Of a stretch of DNA of 14,382 nucleotides, positions 1-6,393 are shown piece after piece. Numbering within the stretch: the first letter of the stretch is position 1; each line of letters starts with the position of its first letter. The notes under the pieces were generated by a model, which worked only from the letters and a program-made list of their open reading frames with translations, did not search any database and had not been told where the DNA came from. The stretch is from an uncultured Campylobacter sp. (GTDB lineage Bacteria; Campylobacterota; Campylobacteria; Campylobacterales; Campylobacteraceae). The position numbers and the translations under genes were made by a program. Where the stretch lies: NCBI RefSeq assembly GCF_938017775.1, contig NZ_CALIIU010000057.1, positions 1 through 14,382 of the forward strand. Reading direction: 5' to 3'.

Positions 1-55
1 AGAATTTTAGAATTTTAGAATTTTAGAATTTTAGAATTTTAGAATTTTAGAATTT
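1..55. repeat. 8-bp tandem repeat (AGAATTTT), about 6.9 copies
   Basis: Six exact copies of AGAATTTT are followed by a seventh lacking its last base, then GC-rich DNA begins. The array touches the window edge, so it may be longer. It is not inside a visible gene here and lies beyond the hairpin that follows the small cysteine protein gene. The unit is the same GAATTTT/AAAATTC word that recurs through this window, notably in the flhG-like gene insertion. Short perfect arrays of this kind can change copy number by slippage; an effect on any gene is not shown. Confidence 0.95.
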
Positions 56-56
56 C

Positions 57-94
57 GCGGCGCGCAGATTAATAGACAAATTAAAACGCGCCGC
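57..94 (-). terminator. GC-rich hairpin behind the small cysteine protein gene
   Basis: A perfect 8-bp stem (GCGGCGCG at 57-64, CGCGCCGC at 87-94) encloses a 22-nt AT-rich loop. It starts 19 bases past the minus-strand stop codon at 113-115, so it could end that transcript. The sequence after the stem on the minus strand is AT-rich (the AAAATTCT array), not a clean U-tract, so terminator function is inferred. Confidence 0.5.
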
Positions 95-112
95 AGCAAG
101 TGGTGCTAGCAG

Positions 113-316
113 CTAGTTTGCAGCGTCTTGGAGCTCTTCTTCGATCTCGGAGTTGCTTTTTACGACCATGCCTGAGCCATGAATGACGCTAGGCATGCAG
201 GATGTGCAGATATGCACCGTCTCGCCGTTTTTATGCGCCTTGATAAAGACCGCATTTTCATCGTCGCTGCTTTTTAGCGAACATATATTGCAAATGTAAA
301 TATCACCTGATTTCAT
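113..316 (-). CDS. Small four-cysteine (zinc-ribbon-like) protein, 67 aa
   Basis: Function unknown. The protein has two CxxC pairs, C9-C12 (CNIC) and C37-C40 (CTSC), separated by 24 residues. This arrangement is typical of a small zinc-binding ribbon; zinc binding is inferred, not shown. The C-terminus is acidic (EIEEEL). There is no signal peptide or membrane segment, so a cytoplasmic location is expected. The ATG at 314-316 is preceded by AAGAAAGGA at good spacing, which supports both the reading frame and the start. It lies 73 bp downstream of the EI24-family gene on the same strand and may share its transcript, although a TAAAAT box (346-351, minus strand) could also drive it alone. Confidence 0.75.
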   Translation of the reverse strand: MKSGDIYICNICSLKSSDDENAVFIKAHKNGETVHICTSCMPSVIHGSGMVVKSNSEIEEELQDAAN

Positions 317-389
317 AGAAATCCTTTCTTAAAAAATTTTGCACTATTTTATGAAAATTTCAAAATTTTTCATTGATTTTAGTTAATCT

Positions 390-1130
390 TTAGCGATTTT
401 TATTGCGGGCGCTTTCGTCTATCAGCACTATGTGCGTCAAAAAGATGATGAAAAATAGCTGGAAAAATAATCCTACCAGCGGGATCAAACACAGCAGATA
501 AAAAATAAAAGCGCTTAGGGCAAATTTATATCCGCCACCCATTTTATAAGAGCGCTCGAAGCTTTTCGCGCTTAACGCATTTGAAGCGACGTCGATTAGA
601 ACCAGCTTGTAATAGATATAAAAAAACGGCACGTTGATTATAAATAAATTTATTACCGGCACAAACAAAAGCACCGAGCAGATGAATAAGATCGCTAAAA
701 ATTTTAAAATTTCAAGGCTCATTAGCTTCAGTACTCGCGCCGTGCTCGCTTCATCCGCGCGGATTAGGCGGTAGTGGCGGGCGTTGATCTCTTTAGTGAC
801 TGCGGGCGTCAGAAATCCTGCTATGATAAGCGCACAAAACACGCTAAGCATCAGTACCGCAAAGCTGGCAAACACCGAAAAAATCGCGCCGATAATCCAC
901 TTCGTAGCAGCAAAGCTTAGAATTTTTGCAATTACCGGGAAGCGCTGCTCGTCCAAGAAGCTAAAATCGCCGCTTTGCGCGCCCTGAGAAAGTGCGTCAA
1001 AAAGCTCTTTGCCGCCGAAAAACGCGAGCGTGCCTAAGATTATGAGCGAGCACACAAGTGGTAGTAGCGAGAGCAAAATAAATTTGCGCGTAAAAAAATC
1101 CTGCTTCGCCAAATTAAAAATTCTACCCAT
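390..1130 (-). CDS. EI24-family (CysZ-like) integral membrane protein
   Basis: This is a 246-residue inner-membrane protein. Hydrophobic stretches near residues 17-38, 79-107, 142-165 and 204-235 are joined by short polar loops. The layout and the motif around FLTPAVTKEIN (106-116) resemble the EI24/CysZ family (PF07264), whose E. coli member CysZ takes up sulfate. Sulfate transport should not be assumed here, because epsilonproteobacterial members are uncharacterised and no cys genes are nearby. The frame is open for 21 more codons upstream, but I choose the ATG at 1128-1130 because AGGAG lies five bases before it and the protein then begins at a conserved-looking MGRIFNLAKQDF. A TAAAAT box at 1150-1155 on the minus strand is a possible -10. 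The four-cysteine protein gene follows 73 bp downstream. Confidence 0.82.
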   Translation of the reverse strand: MGRIFNLAKQDFFTRKFILLSLLPLVCSLIILGTLAFFGGKELFDALSQGAQSGDFSFLDEQRFPVIAKILSFAATKWIIGAIFSVFASFAVLMLSVFCALIIAGFLTPAVTKEINARHYRLIRADEASTARVLKLMSLEILKFLAILFICSVLLFVPVINLFIINVPFFYIYYKLVLIDVASNALSAKSFERSYKMGGGYKFALSAFIFYLLCLIPLVGLFFQLFFIIFLTHIVLIDESARNKNR

Positions 1131-1537
1131 GTATGCTCCTATTTGCGTTATTTTAGCGACTTTTGCGACGGAATTTGAGCTTGGCTGCCGCACCGCGCCT
1201 CATCAATCCGCTCGCTTGGCTCATTCGCTTGCTTTAGCCGGCTCATCCTGCCTTATAATACGAAATTTATGCTTTGATCGCTCGCCCGCGTTTAATCTGC
1301 TTGTTTATCGTGTGTAAAAAAGAAACTAGATCTAGCTTGGTTTTTACCTGTTGCAAATATTTATTTGCTTGCTGCGCGGAATTTTGCCACTTGTATGCAA
1401 GCAAAGCATTGCGTAAAATTTCAGGCACAAAACTGCAGAATTTCAAATCAAAGCCCTTTTTTAAAATTTGCCTGCCGAAATTTTATAGATGAAATTTCAA
1501 AATTTCAAAGGGAAATCTCGCGCGCAAACCCACGACT
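1131..1537. other. Gene-free stretch between the EI24-family gene and dut
   Basis: No convincing gene is present. Plus-strand open frames here lack ribosome sites and have unnatural composition. The stretch holds several AAATTT words near its dut end (around 1420-1510) and a notable dyad at 1314-1347. Confidence 0.7.
1314..1347. repeat. 34-bp dyad-symmetric element around CTAGATCTAG
   Basis: The 10-bp palindrome CTAGATCTAG (1326-1335) is flanked symmetrically by five bases on each side and then by GTAAAAA (1314-1320) and TTTTTAC (1341-1347), which are exact reverse complements. Of 17 symmetric position pairs, 14 match. On the minus strand it lies about 190 bases downstream of dut and ends in a run of T (TTTCTTTTTT), so it could act as a distal terminator; alternatively it is a protein-binding operator. 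Confidence 0.6.
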
Positions 1538-2227
1538 TCACCTCGTCGCGTCGTAGATCTTTTGCAATTGCTCGTAAATTTCGTTTGCGCTTACTGCGCC
1601 TTTTGATAGCGCCTCGATTAGCACCTCGTTATCTTCAAGGTCTCCCCAGATTTTGCGGTAGCTGCCCTCTTTGTAACCGTGGTCTTGGCGGAATTTATTT
1701 AGCACGTTTTTACCGATATATTTGGCAAAAAGAATGTCTAAGCTCACGCCACATTTAATCGCCACGCGAAAAAAATCGGTCAAAAGCTCGCCGATATGCA
1801 GATCAAAGCCGCTTGTTTCGTGGATTATGAGCTCGATGTCATTTACGATCTCGTAGATGCTGTATTCGCGCACATCGTAGGCGTAGGAGCTAAACTCCGC
1901 AAATCCGCTTACTGCCGTGACGTCACTTACGATGTGATCGATGTCTTTGCCGCCGTAATATTGCTCTAAAATATAGCTCATCACGAAGTGCCAAATATCA
2001 ACGATCTCGATGACGATATTATTCACGTCCGGCGCTGCAGAGATATTTTTCCAATGCTTCCACGCAAAGCTATCGATAAGCTCTGCACATTCCATGTAAA
2101 TGCAGCGCTTCCAGTTGATAAGTTTGCCGTTTTTTGTATAGCCGTCCTCCCAGCCCACGCCATTTGTTTCGTCGTTTAGGGCTTGCTGCATCAAAAACAT
2201 CTCTTTTACTTTTTTATAATTTTCCAT
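1538..2227 (-). CDS. dut: dUTP diphosphatase, dimeric all-alpha (dUTPase_2) type
   Basis: It hydrolyses dUTP to dUMP and pyrophosphate, keeping uracil out of DNA and supplying dUMP for thymidylate synthesis. The protein is 229 residues, the length of the structurally known C. jejuni dimeric dUTPase, and belongs to the MazG-like all-alpha NTP pyrophosphatase superfamily, not the trimeric Dut family. The metal-binding acidic residues expected for this family are in place: E46 and E49 in MECAELID, and E74 and D77 in EIVDIWHF. The segment WKHWKNIS (56-63) is also highly characteristic. TTAGGAG precedes the ATG with normal spacing, and a TATAAT box lies 26 bases upstream at 2254-2259 on the minus strand. 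The neighbouring yhbP gene is transcribed divergently. Confidence 0.95.
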   Translation of the reverse strand: MENYKKVKEMFLMQQALNDETNGVGWEDGYTKNGKLINWKRCIYMECAELIDSFAWKHWKNISAAPDVNNIVIEIVDIWHFVMSYILEQYYGGKDIDHIVSDVTAVSGFAEFSSYAYDVREYSIYEIVNDIELIIHETSGFDLHIGELLTDFFRVAIKCGVSLDILFAKYIGKNVLNKFRQDHGYKEGSYRKIWGDLEDNEVLIEALSKGAVSANEIYEQLQKIYDATR

Positions 2228-2253
2228 AAAAATTCTCCTAATTTTGGCTCGCG

Positions 2254-2259
2254 ATTATA
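2254..2259 (-). promoter_or_regulatory. Promoter -10 box (TATAAT) for dut
   Basis: TATAAT on the minus strand lies 26 bases before the dut start codon, a normal leader length. It is back to back with the yhbP box at 2281-2286, forming a compact divergent promoter pair. No -35 is visible, as is usual in Campylobacter. Confidence 0.6.
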
Positions 2260-2280
2260 GCTAATAAAAGAAAATCATTG

Positions 2281-2286
2281 TATAAT
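2281..2286 (+). promoter_or_regulatory. Promoter -10 box (TTG-TATAAT) for the yhbP-like gene
   Basis: TATAAT preceded by TTG lies 21 bases before the ATG at 2308. Upstream DNA is A/T-rich. An in-frame ATG at 2278 overlaps this box and is therefore unlikely to be the translation start. Confidence 0.6.
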
Positions 2287-2307
2287 TTAACAAAAAGGAG
2301 GCTTAAA

Positions 2308-2721
2308 ATGTGTGCTGCTCAGGATAAATTCGACGAGTTTTTAGGCAGGATGAAACTCCTATCTCTCGGAGTTTTGCGCAATAATCTGCCATATTGCTGC
2401 AGTGCATTTTACGCCTACGATCCGCAAAATAAGGAGCTCATCATCGCAAGCGCGAGCGACTCTGAGCATATCAAAGCAGTCTTTGCCAACCGCGGAGTTG
2501 CGGCTACGGTCGCGCTGGATACGAAATTTGTAGGCAGGATCAAAGGCGTACAGATTTGCGGCCATATCCGTAGCGCGGATGAGCGCGAAACCTCGCTATA
2601 TCTTAAGCGCTTCCCGTTTGCGCGCGCGATGGAAACTGATTTTTTTACTATCAGAATCGATTGGATGAAAATGACCGATAATACTTTAACTTTCGGCAAA
2701 AAGCTAATTTGGGAACGCTAG
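2308..2721 (+). CDS. yhbP: YhbP / UPF0306 family protein (FMN-binding split-barrel fold)
   Basis: The 137-residue protein matches the E. coli YhbP family. The C-terminal signature TDNTLTFGKKLIWER is nearly the family consensus, and KGVQICGHIR with the following RFPFARAM segment occupies the expected places. The family belongs to the pyridoxamine-5'-phosphate-oxidase-like split-barrel superfamily, so flavin or heme binding is possible, but no reaction is established. I choose the ATG at 2308, preceded by AAGGAGG at ideal spacing; the frame's ATG at 2278 overlaps the promoter. It is divergent from dut and probably transcribed alone. A cytoplasmic location is expected because no signal peptide or membrane segment is visible. 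Confidence 0.85.
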   Translation: MCAAQDKFDEFLGRMKLLSLGVLRNNLPYCCSAFYAYDPQNKELIIASASDSEHIKAVFANRGVAATVALDTKFVGRIKGVQICGHIRSADERETSLYLKRFPFARAMETDFFTIRIDWMKMTDNTLTFGKKLIWER

Positions 2722-3030
2722 TTCGCTAATAAATCGTCTATTTATTTTTACGAAATTTTAAACTTTGCGAGGATTAAATTTTATCTAGTAAGATTTTGAA
2801 TTTGCATAAATTCTATCTTGTCGATTTTTCAAAGAATTTCACCATTAGATCCGCTTTAAAATTTCCGCTCGGTTGGTTTTTGGAATTTTACAGCATGGAA
2901 TTTAGCGTAAAATTTCATCTTGCAAGCTGAGGTTGTCGCAAATTTTATTCCCTTAGAAGCGGAACCTGCCGCGTAGAATTTCTTTAAAATTCTAAAATTT
3001 CGCTTTTCAAATTTAGCCTGGCGCTCAAGC
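2722..3030. other. Gene-free stretch between yhbP and the tautomerase gene
   Basis: The two flanking genes converge here. No coding frame is supported. The region is rich in AAATTT and GAATTT words and contains a small AT hairpin (TAGAATTT at 2974-2981 with AAATTCTA at 2987-2994) that could help end either transcript. No strong GC-rich terminator is visible. Confidence 0.65.
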
Positions 3031-3240
3031 TTAGCTCTGCCGCTCCCTGATTTCGCTTACCAGCCGCCCGCCAATCGCGTAGTCGTCAGTGGATATTTCG
3101 TCTATCGTCACGACCGTGGTTTTCTCGCCCCTGCCTAGCACGGCTACGAGGGCGTCGGTGAGGTTTTTGACGAGGCTTGCTTTTTGCTCGCGACTTAAGC
3201 CGCCGCGCTCTTTGGTGATTTTAACGTTTATGTAGGGCAT
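3031..3240 (-). CDS. 4-oxalocrotonate tautomerase family enzyme
   Basis: This 69-residue protein begins MPYINVKITKE. Removal of Met exposes the N-terminal proline that acts as catalytic base in this superfamily, and R11 (mature numbering) is at the usual substrate-binding position. Length and start match the small DmpI-like tautomerases known from Helicobacter and Campylobacter, which assemble as hexamers. The physiological substrate is unknown, and no aromatic-degradation genes are nearby, so the catabolic role of 4-OT should not be transferred. TAAGGAG sits just before the ATG and a TACAAT box lies at 3264-3269 on the minus strand. It is divergent from luxS. Confidence 0.9.
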   Translation of the reverse strand: MPYINVKITKERGGLSREQKASLVKNLTDALVAVLGRGEKTTVVTIDEISTDDYAIGGRLVSEIRERQS

Positions 3241-3309
3241 TAATTCTCCTTAAAATAAACGTAATTGTAACTAAAATTTCGTCTGTGCGCCTGAAAGTGC
3301 GAAATTTTA

Positions 3310-3318
3310 TGTTAAAAT
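3310..3318 (+). promoter_or_regulatory. Extended -10 promoter (TGTTAAAAT) for luxS
   Basis: TG-T-TAAAAT lies 28 bases before the luxS ATG. The surrounding bases (TTTTATGYTAAAATC) are almost identical to those before the deaminase gene at 12029-12037, which supports a real promoter element. Confidence 0.6.
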
Positions 3319-3346
3319 CGCCGTGATCTGAATTTAAGGAGAAAAT

Positions 3347-3850
3347 ATGCCATTGTTAGATAGTTTTAAGGTCGATCATACTCGTATGAATGCCCCTGGC
3401 GTGCGGCTCGCAAAGAGCATGCGCACCAAAAGCGGCGATAAAATTAGCGTCTATGATCTGCGGTTTTGCCGTCCGAATTTAGAGATCATGAGCGAGCGCG
3501 GCACCCACACGCTGGAGCATCTTTTCGCTGGCTTCATGCGCGAGCATCTAAATAGCGCGGACGTCGAGATCGTCGACATCTCGCCGATGGGGTGCCGCAC
3601 GGGATTTTATATGAGCGTGATCGGCACGCCTAGCGAGAGTGCCGTCGCGGCGGCGTGGAGCGCAAGTATGAAGGATATTTTGGGCGTAGCCTCTCAAGCG
3701 GATATCCCCGAGCTGAATAAATTTCAGTGCGGCACCTTCGCGATGCACTCGCTAGCGGAGGCTAAACAGATCGCGCAAAACGTGTTAAATAAGGGTATCG
3801 GCGTGATCAAAAACGACGAGATCGCGCTGGATCCAAGCAAGATAAAATAG
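3347..3850 (+). CDS. luxS: S-ribosylhomocysteine lyase (autoinducer-2 synthase) LuxS
   Basis: LuxS cleaves S-ribosylhomocysteine to homocysteine and 4,5-dihydroxy-2,3-pentanedione, the precursor of AI-2, and so completes recycling of S-adenosylhomocysteine after Pfs. The 167-residue protein is full length. Metal ligands are H54 and H58 in HTLEHLFAGFMR and C128 in FQCGT. The catalytic acid/base residues E57 and C83 (MGCRTGFY) are also present, so the enzyme should be active. AAGGAG precedes the ATG. The gene has its own extended -10 promoter, and an 11-bp hairpin follows it, so it is probably monocistronic. No pfs or metE/metH gene lies in the window. Confidence 0.98.
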   Translation: MPLLDSFKVDHTRMNAPGVRLAKSMRTKSGDKISVYDLRFCRPNLEIMSERGTHTLEHLFAGFMREHLNSADVEIVDISPMGCRTGFYMSVIGTPSESAVAAAWSASMKDILGVASQADIPELNKFQCGTFAMHSLAEAKQIAQNVLNKGIGVIKNDEIALDPSKIK

Positions 3851-3861
3851 TTTTGAAATTT

Positions 3862-3894
3862 AAGAGATAGCGCAAAATTCTAACGCTATCTCTT
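3862..3894 (+). terminator. Hairpin terminator behind luxS
   Basis: A perfect 11-bp stem (AAGAGATAGCG at 3862-3872, CGCTATCTCTT at 3884-3894) encloses an 11-nt loop, 12 bases after the luxS stop. Only a short T run follows, so termination efficiency is uncertain, but position and stem make a terminator the best reading. Confidence 0.7.
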
Positions 3895-4013
3895 TGAGCG
3901 CCGCTTGTTCCGCGATCAGTGTATAACGCACCATAAAATATTATCGTAAAATATGCAAAAATTTGAGACACAAAATGCGTATCTGCTAAAACAAACCAGA
4001 GGTAGCATCTATT

Positions 4014-4047
4014 TATAAGCCGATTTAGCTTTATAAACCGACTTAGC
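4014..4047. repeat. Imperfect direct repeat, two 16-bp copies with period 18
   Basis: TATAAGCCGATTTAGC (4014-4029) is repeated as TATAAACCGACTTAGC (4032-4047), differing at two positions and separated by two bases. It is not within a gene. Function unknown. Confidence 0.6.
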
Positions 4048-4167
4048 GCTTGGCGTAAAGTCTGCGTCACGCGAGGCTCTTGATAAAAGCTACGATTTGG
4101 CTTTAAGCTGGGTGGCAAAAGCGCGCAAGCAAAGCTCATATCAAATTTAATAAATTTATCTCGTAGG

Positions 4168-4219
4168 TCGGCTTTAAATTTAGAAGAATTTTTAAAATTT
4201 TGTCTTAAATTAAAGCCGA
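4168..4219. repeat. Imperfect inverted repeat, 14-bp arms with one bulge
   Basis: TCGGCTTTAAATTTA (4168-4182) is the reverse complement of TAAATTAAAGCCGA (4206-4219) apart from one extra base in the left arm. The 23-nt spacer is itself AAATTT-rich. It lies about 215 bp before the cupin gene and upstream of that gene's promoter-like box, so it is not obviously part of a leader. Confidence 0.6.
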
Positions 4220-4380
4220 AATTCTATCCGCAAATACCCTGCTTATGCACATTATTACTTTCAGATGCGATCTTCAATCCTCCAAAAAAATCGTATAGCA
4301 AAACGAGAATTTAAAATTTTTATTTAAGGTTTCGTTGTGAGTTTGGCGCTTGAAATTTCACTTTCGCTGCACGAAAAGAA

Positions 4381-4389
4381 TGCTAAAAT
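4381..4389 (+). promoter_or_regulatory. Extended -10 promoter (TGCTAAAAT) for the cupin gene
   Basis: TG-C-TAAAAT, the same form as the luxS and deaminase promoters, ends 44 bases before the cupin ATG. Confidence 0.45.
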
Positions 4390-4433
4390 TCCGTCGAAAC
4401 CGCGCCGGATGCGGTGAACTTAAAGGAGAGAAA

Positions 4434-4772
4434 ATGCAAAGAATTTTTCATATAAAAGATGCTATTTGTAGCGACGAGCGAGCCGTAAAAACGACATTTT
4501 TTACTACGGAGGCCACTTGCAGCGCGGTTTGGATCGTCAAACGCGGCCAGGTCGTAGCGCCGCATATTCACCCAGACGGCGATGACGTGTGGATCTGCTT
4601 AAGCGGACGCGGCGTGTTTTATCCGAGCAAGGGCGAGGAGGTGCCGATCTGTGCGGGCGATCTAATCATTTCCAAAAGCGGAGAGTGCCACGGTATGAAA
4701 AATACGGGCGATGAGGATTTTGTGTTTGCAAGCGTTACGGCGCCGATTCCGTGCGGCTACGAAGCGATTTGA
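4434..4772 (+). CDS. Single-domain cupin protein
   Basis: The 112-residue protein is one small beta-barrel cupin domain. Motif 1 is visible as HIHPDGDD followed by W and G (H44, H46, D50/D51, G58, G60), and motif 2 as GDLIISKSGECHGMKN (G75, H86, N90). The likely metal site is therefore H44, H46, an acidic residue and H86. Cupins of this size range from sugar-binding to dioxygenase and regulatory roles, and nothing here identifies a substrate. The frame is open upstream, but AAGGAG lies directly before the ATG at 4434 and the upstream codons are unconvincing. No signal peptide is visible, so it is probably cytoplasmic. The DKNYY-like gene follows on the same strand after 163 bp and seems to have its own promoter. 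Confidence 0.85.
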   Translation: MQRIFHIKDAICSDERAVKTTFFTTEATCSAVWIVKRGQVVAPHIHPDGDDVWICLSGRGVFYPSKGEEVPICAGDLIISKSGECHGMKNTGDEDFVFASVTAPIPCGYEAI

Positions 4773-4883
4773 ATTAAAATTCGCCAGAGATTTTGTGGCA
4801 TTCGTAAAATAAATTAGCGCCGCAAAGAGTTGAATCAGAATTTGCCCGTAGCGTTAAATTTCATAAATTTAGCCGCGCTTTTG

Positions 4884-4889
4884 TACAAT
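4884..4889 (+). promoter_or_regulatory. Possible -10 box (TTG-TACAAT) for the DKNYY-like gene
   Basis: TACAAT preceded by TTG lies 46 bases before the ATG at 4936. It resembles the yhbP box (TTG-TATAAT). No -35 is visible. Confidence 0.4.
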
Positions 4890-4935
4890 TTCAAGTGCCG
4901 CGCAATCTGCGGCGAGATTAAATTTGAGGCAAAAG

Positions 4936-6393
4936 ATGTATGAGGATTTTACGCAAGAGCTAAAGGACGAGCGCGCGCAAAAGAAGCGCAAAGCTAGGGC
5001 GCGCGAGGCAGAAACAGATCGCAAGCCTGTACGAGACGCGCCTCGAGGTATGCCGCTTTGGCGCAAGATCGTGCTTGGCGCGACATTTGTATTCGCGGCT
5101 TTTAGCGCGCTTATTCTGTCGGCGGTTATAAATTCCACAGACGACTACTCGCCGCGGGACGACGAGCAGATCAAATACAGCGATTTTTATAAAAAAGATG
5201 GCGAAATTTACGCCCTCGTGGTGGGCGCGGGCTATTTTGCGATACCGGACGCGGATGCGGCGAGCTTTCGGGTTTTGGATTTCGGCTCCGGCTACCGCTC
5301 CAACGTCGCGGCGGATAAAAACGCCGTATATTGCGGAAACATCGCTATGGGCGAGCTAGAGCCCGTGCGCACGAAAGCCGTGGCGTTCGGATACGTAAGC
5401 GACGGGCGGATCAGTTATTTTTGCGACGGCGAGGCGGTACCTAACGACGCGCTGGGAGCGCTTAAGCTCACTTATCAAACCTTGGCGCATATTTTTTGGG
5501 ATGCGCCCAAGCCGCAAAGCTACGTTTATAAATTTAAGCGAATCGCCGCTACGGATCTGCGCCAAATCGCGGGCGTATATTACGCTGCGCAGGGCTCTCG
5601 CGCGTTTTATAAAGGAGAGATTTTGCCGGGCGCCGATGCCGCGAGCCTGCGCCAGATAGAAGGAAGCGACGGCAGGGCAAGCGAAGTTTATGCCGCGGAC
5701 GGCGCGGGCGTGTATTTTAAAAACCTCCGCCTTGACGCGCGCGATAACGGCGGGCATTACGAACTTTTGAGGCAGCGGTTGAGCTATTTTTTGTGGGATG
5801 CGAAAAGCGGCGACGTTTTTGCGAATGATTTAAAATTTGACCTCGCTGCCGCGCCCTATACTCCGCTAAATAGGCAGCTTGCGCATTCAAACCATCTGCT
5901 TTTTGCCTCCCCTGGCGGCATCTACTATTTCGACGAGAACAACGGAAAGCAAAAGCGCGCGGCAGACAACCCCTTTGCAGGCGAGGTTCGCGCGCTTAGC
6001 GGCAGCGTATTTCAAAGCGGCGAGCGGATATATTTTTTGGAGCGCGCGGATGTCTGGGGCGGCGGTCGCAGCACTCGCAGGCTAGTCGCTCGCAAAAGCG
6101 GGCTTTTCGCGCTCGATCTGCCGCACGAGTGGCGCAGGGTCGGCGGCGTGCACGGCGGGCTATACGGCTGGATCTATTCAAACGGCGGGCGATTTTTCTA
6201 CTTCGACGATCTGGGCTCTTCGCAGCTGATAGATCGGTGCATTTATGAGATCAGGGATCTAGACTTGGTTGAAATTTTGCTTCAAAAAAGCAGCTTTGGC
6301 ACGAGTAAAATTCGCGAGATGATAAAGAGCGGCGGGCTTAAGGCGGTGGACGGCGAGCTGCTTTTTGAGGTAAAGACGCGAGTGGAATTTTAG
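4936..6393 (+). CDS. Membrane-anchored DKNYY-repeat-like protein
   Basis: Function unknown. The 485-residue protein has a highly charged cytoplasmic N-terminus (about residues 1-40), one membrane segment (about 45-65, rich in A, F, L, I and V) and a large domain that should face the periplasm. That domain carries two similar segments about 128 residues apart: DADAASFRVL through ADKNAVYCGN (105-135) and GADAASLRQI through ADGAGVYFKN (232-263). These resemble the DKNYY family (PF13644), beta-rich repeats of unknown role. Later aromatic-rich stretches (IYYFDENN, RFFYFDDLG) continue the pattern. I choose the ATG at 4936 with GAGG six bases upstream; a TTG four codons earlier overlaps that site. 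The gene is noticeably richer in Ala and GC-ending codons than its neighbours. It is followed by 516 bp without a gene. Confidence 0.78.
   Translation: MYEDFTQELKDERAQKKRKARAREAETDRKPVRDAPRGMPLWRKIVLGATFVFAAFSALILSAVINSTDDYSPRDDEQIKYSDFYKKDGEIYALVVGAGYFAIPDADAASFRVLDFGSGYRSNVAADKNAVYCGNIAMGELEPVRTKAVAFGYVSDGRISYFCDGEAVPNDALGALKLTYQTLAHIFWDAPKPQSYVYKFKRIAATDLRQIAGVYYAAQGSRAFYKGEILPGADAASLRQIEGSDGRASEVYAADGAGVYFKNLRLDARDNGGHYELLRQRLSYFLWDAKSGDVFANDLKFDLAAAPYTPLNRQLAHSNHLLFASPGGIYYFDENNGKQKRAADNPFAGEVRALSGSVFQSGERIYFLERADVWGGGRSTRRLVARKSGLFALDLPHEWRRVGGVHGGLYGWIYSNGGRFFYFDDLGSSQLIDRCIYEIRDLDLVEILLQKSSFGTSKIREMIKSGGLKAVDGELLFEVKTRVEF

Larger units (their letters stand above)
3895..4433. other. 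Gene-free stretch between luxS and the cupin gene
   Basis: No supported gene. A minus-strand frame across 3807-4139 overlaps the luxS end and its terminator, has no ribosome site and looks spurious. The region holds an 18-bp-spaced direct repeat (4014-4047), an imperfect inverted repeat (4168-4219), scattered AAATTT words, and the cupin promoter at 4381-4389. Confidence 0.65.

Noticed and set aside
1..55. CRISPR array at the window start
   Set aside because: Units are 8 bp and directly contiguous, with no spacers; this is a simple tandem repeat.
1009..1758. Overlapping plus-strand open frames across the EI24 5' end, the spacer and the dut 3' end
   Set aside because: They lack ribosome sites, overlap well-supported genes on the other strand, and have no recognisable protein features.
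3031..3850. A dedicated quorum-sensing cluster of luxS with the tautomerase gene
   Set aside because: The genes are divergent and separately promoted, and no receptor, transporter or lsr-type gene is present; adjacency alone is not evidence.
3807..4139. Minus-strand 110-residue frame behind luxS
   Set aside because: It runs through the luxS end and its hairpin, lacks a Shine-Dalgarno site and shows no domain; it is best read as chance.
5356..6181. Minus-strand frames opposite the DKNYY-like gene
   Set aside because: Arg/Ala-rich antisense shadows caused by the high GC of the real gene; no start signals.
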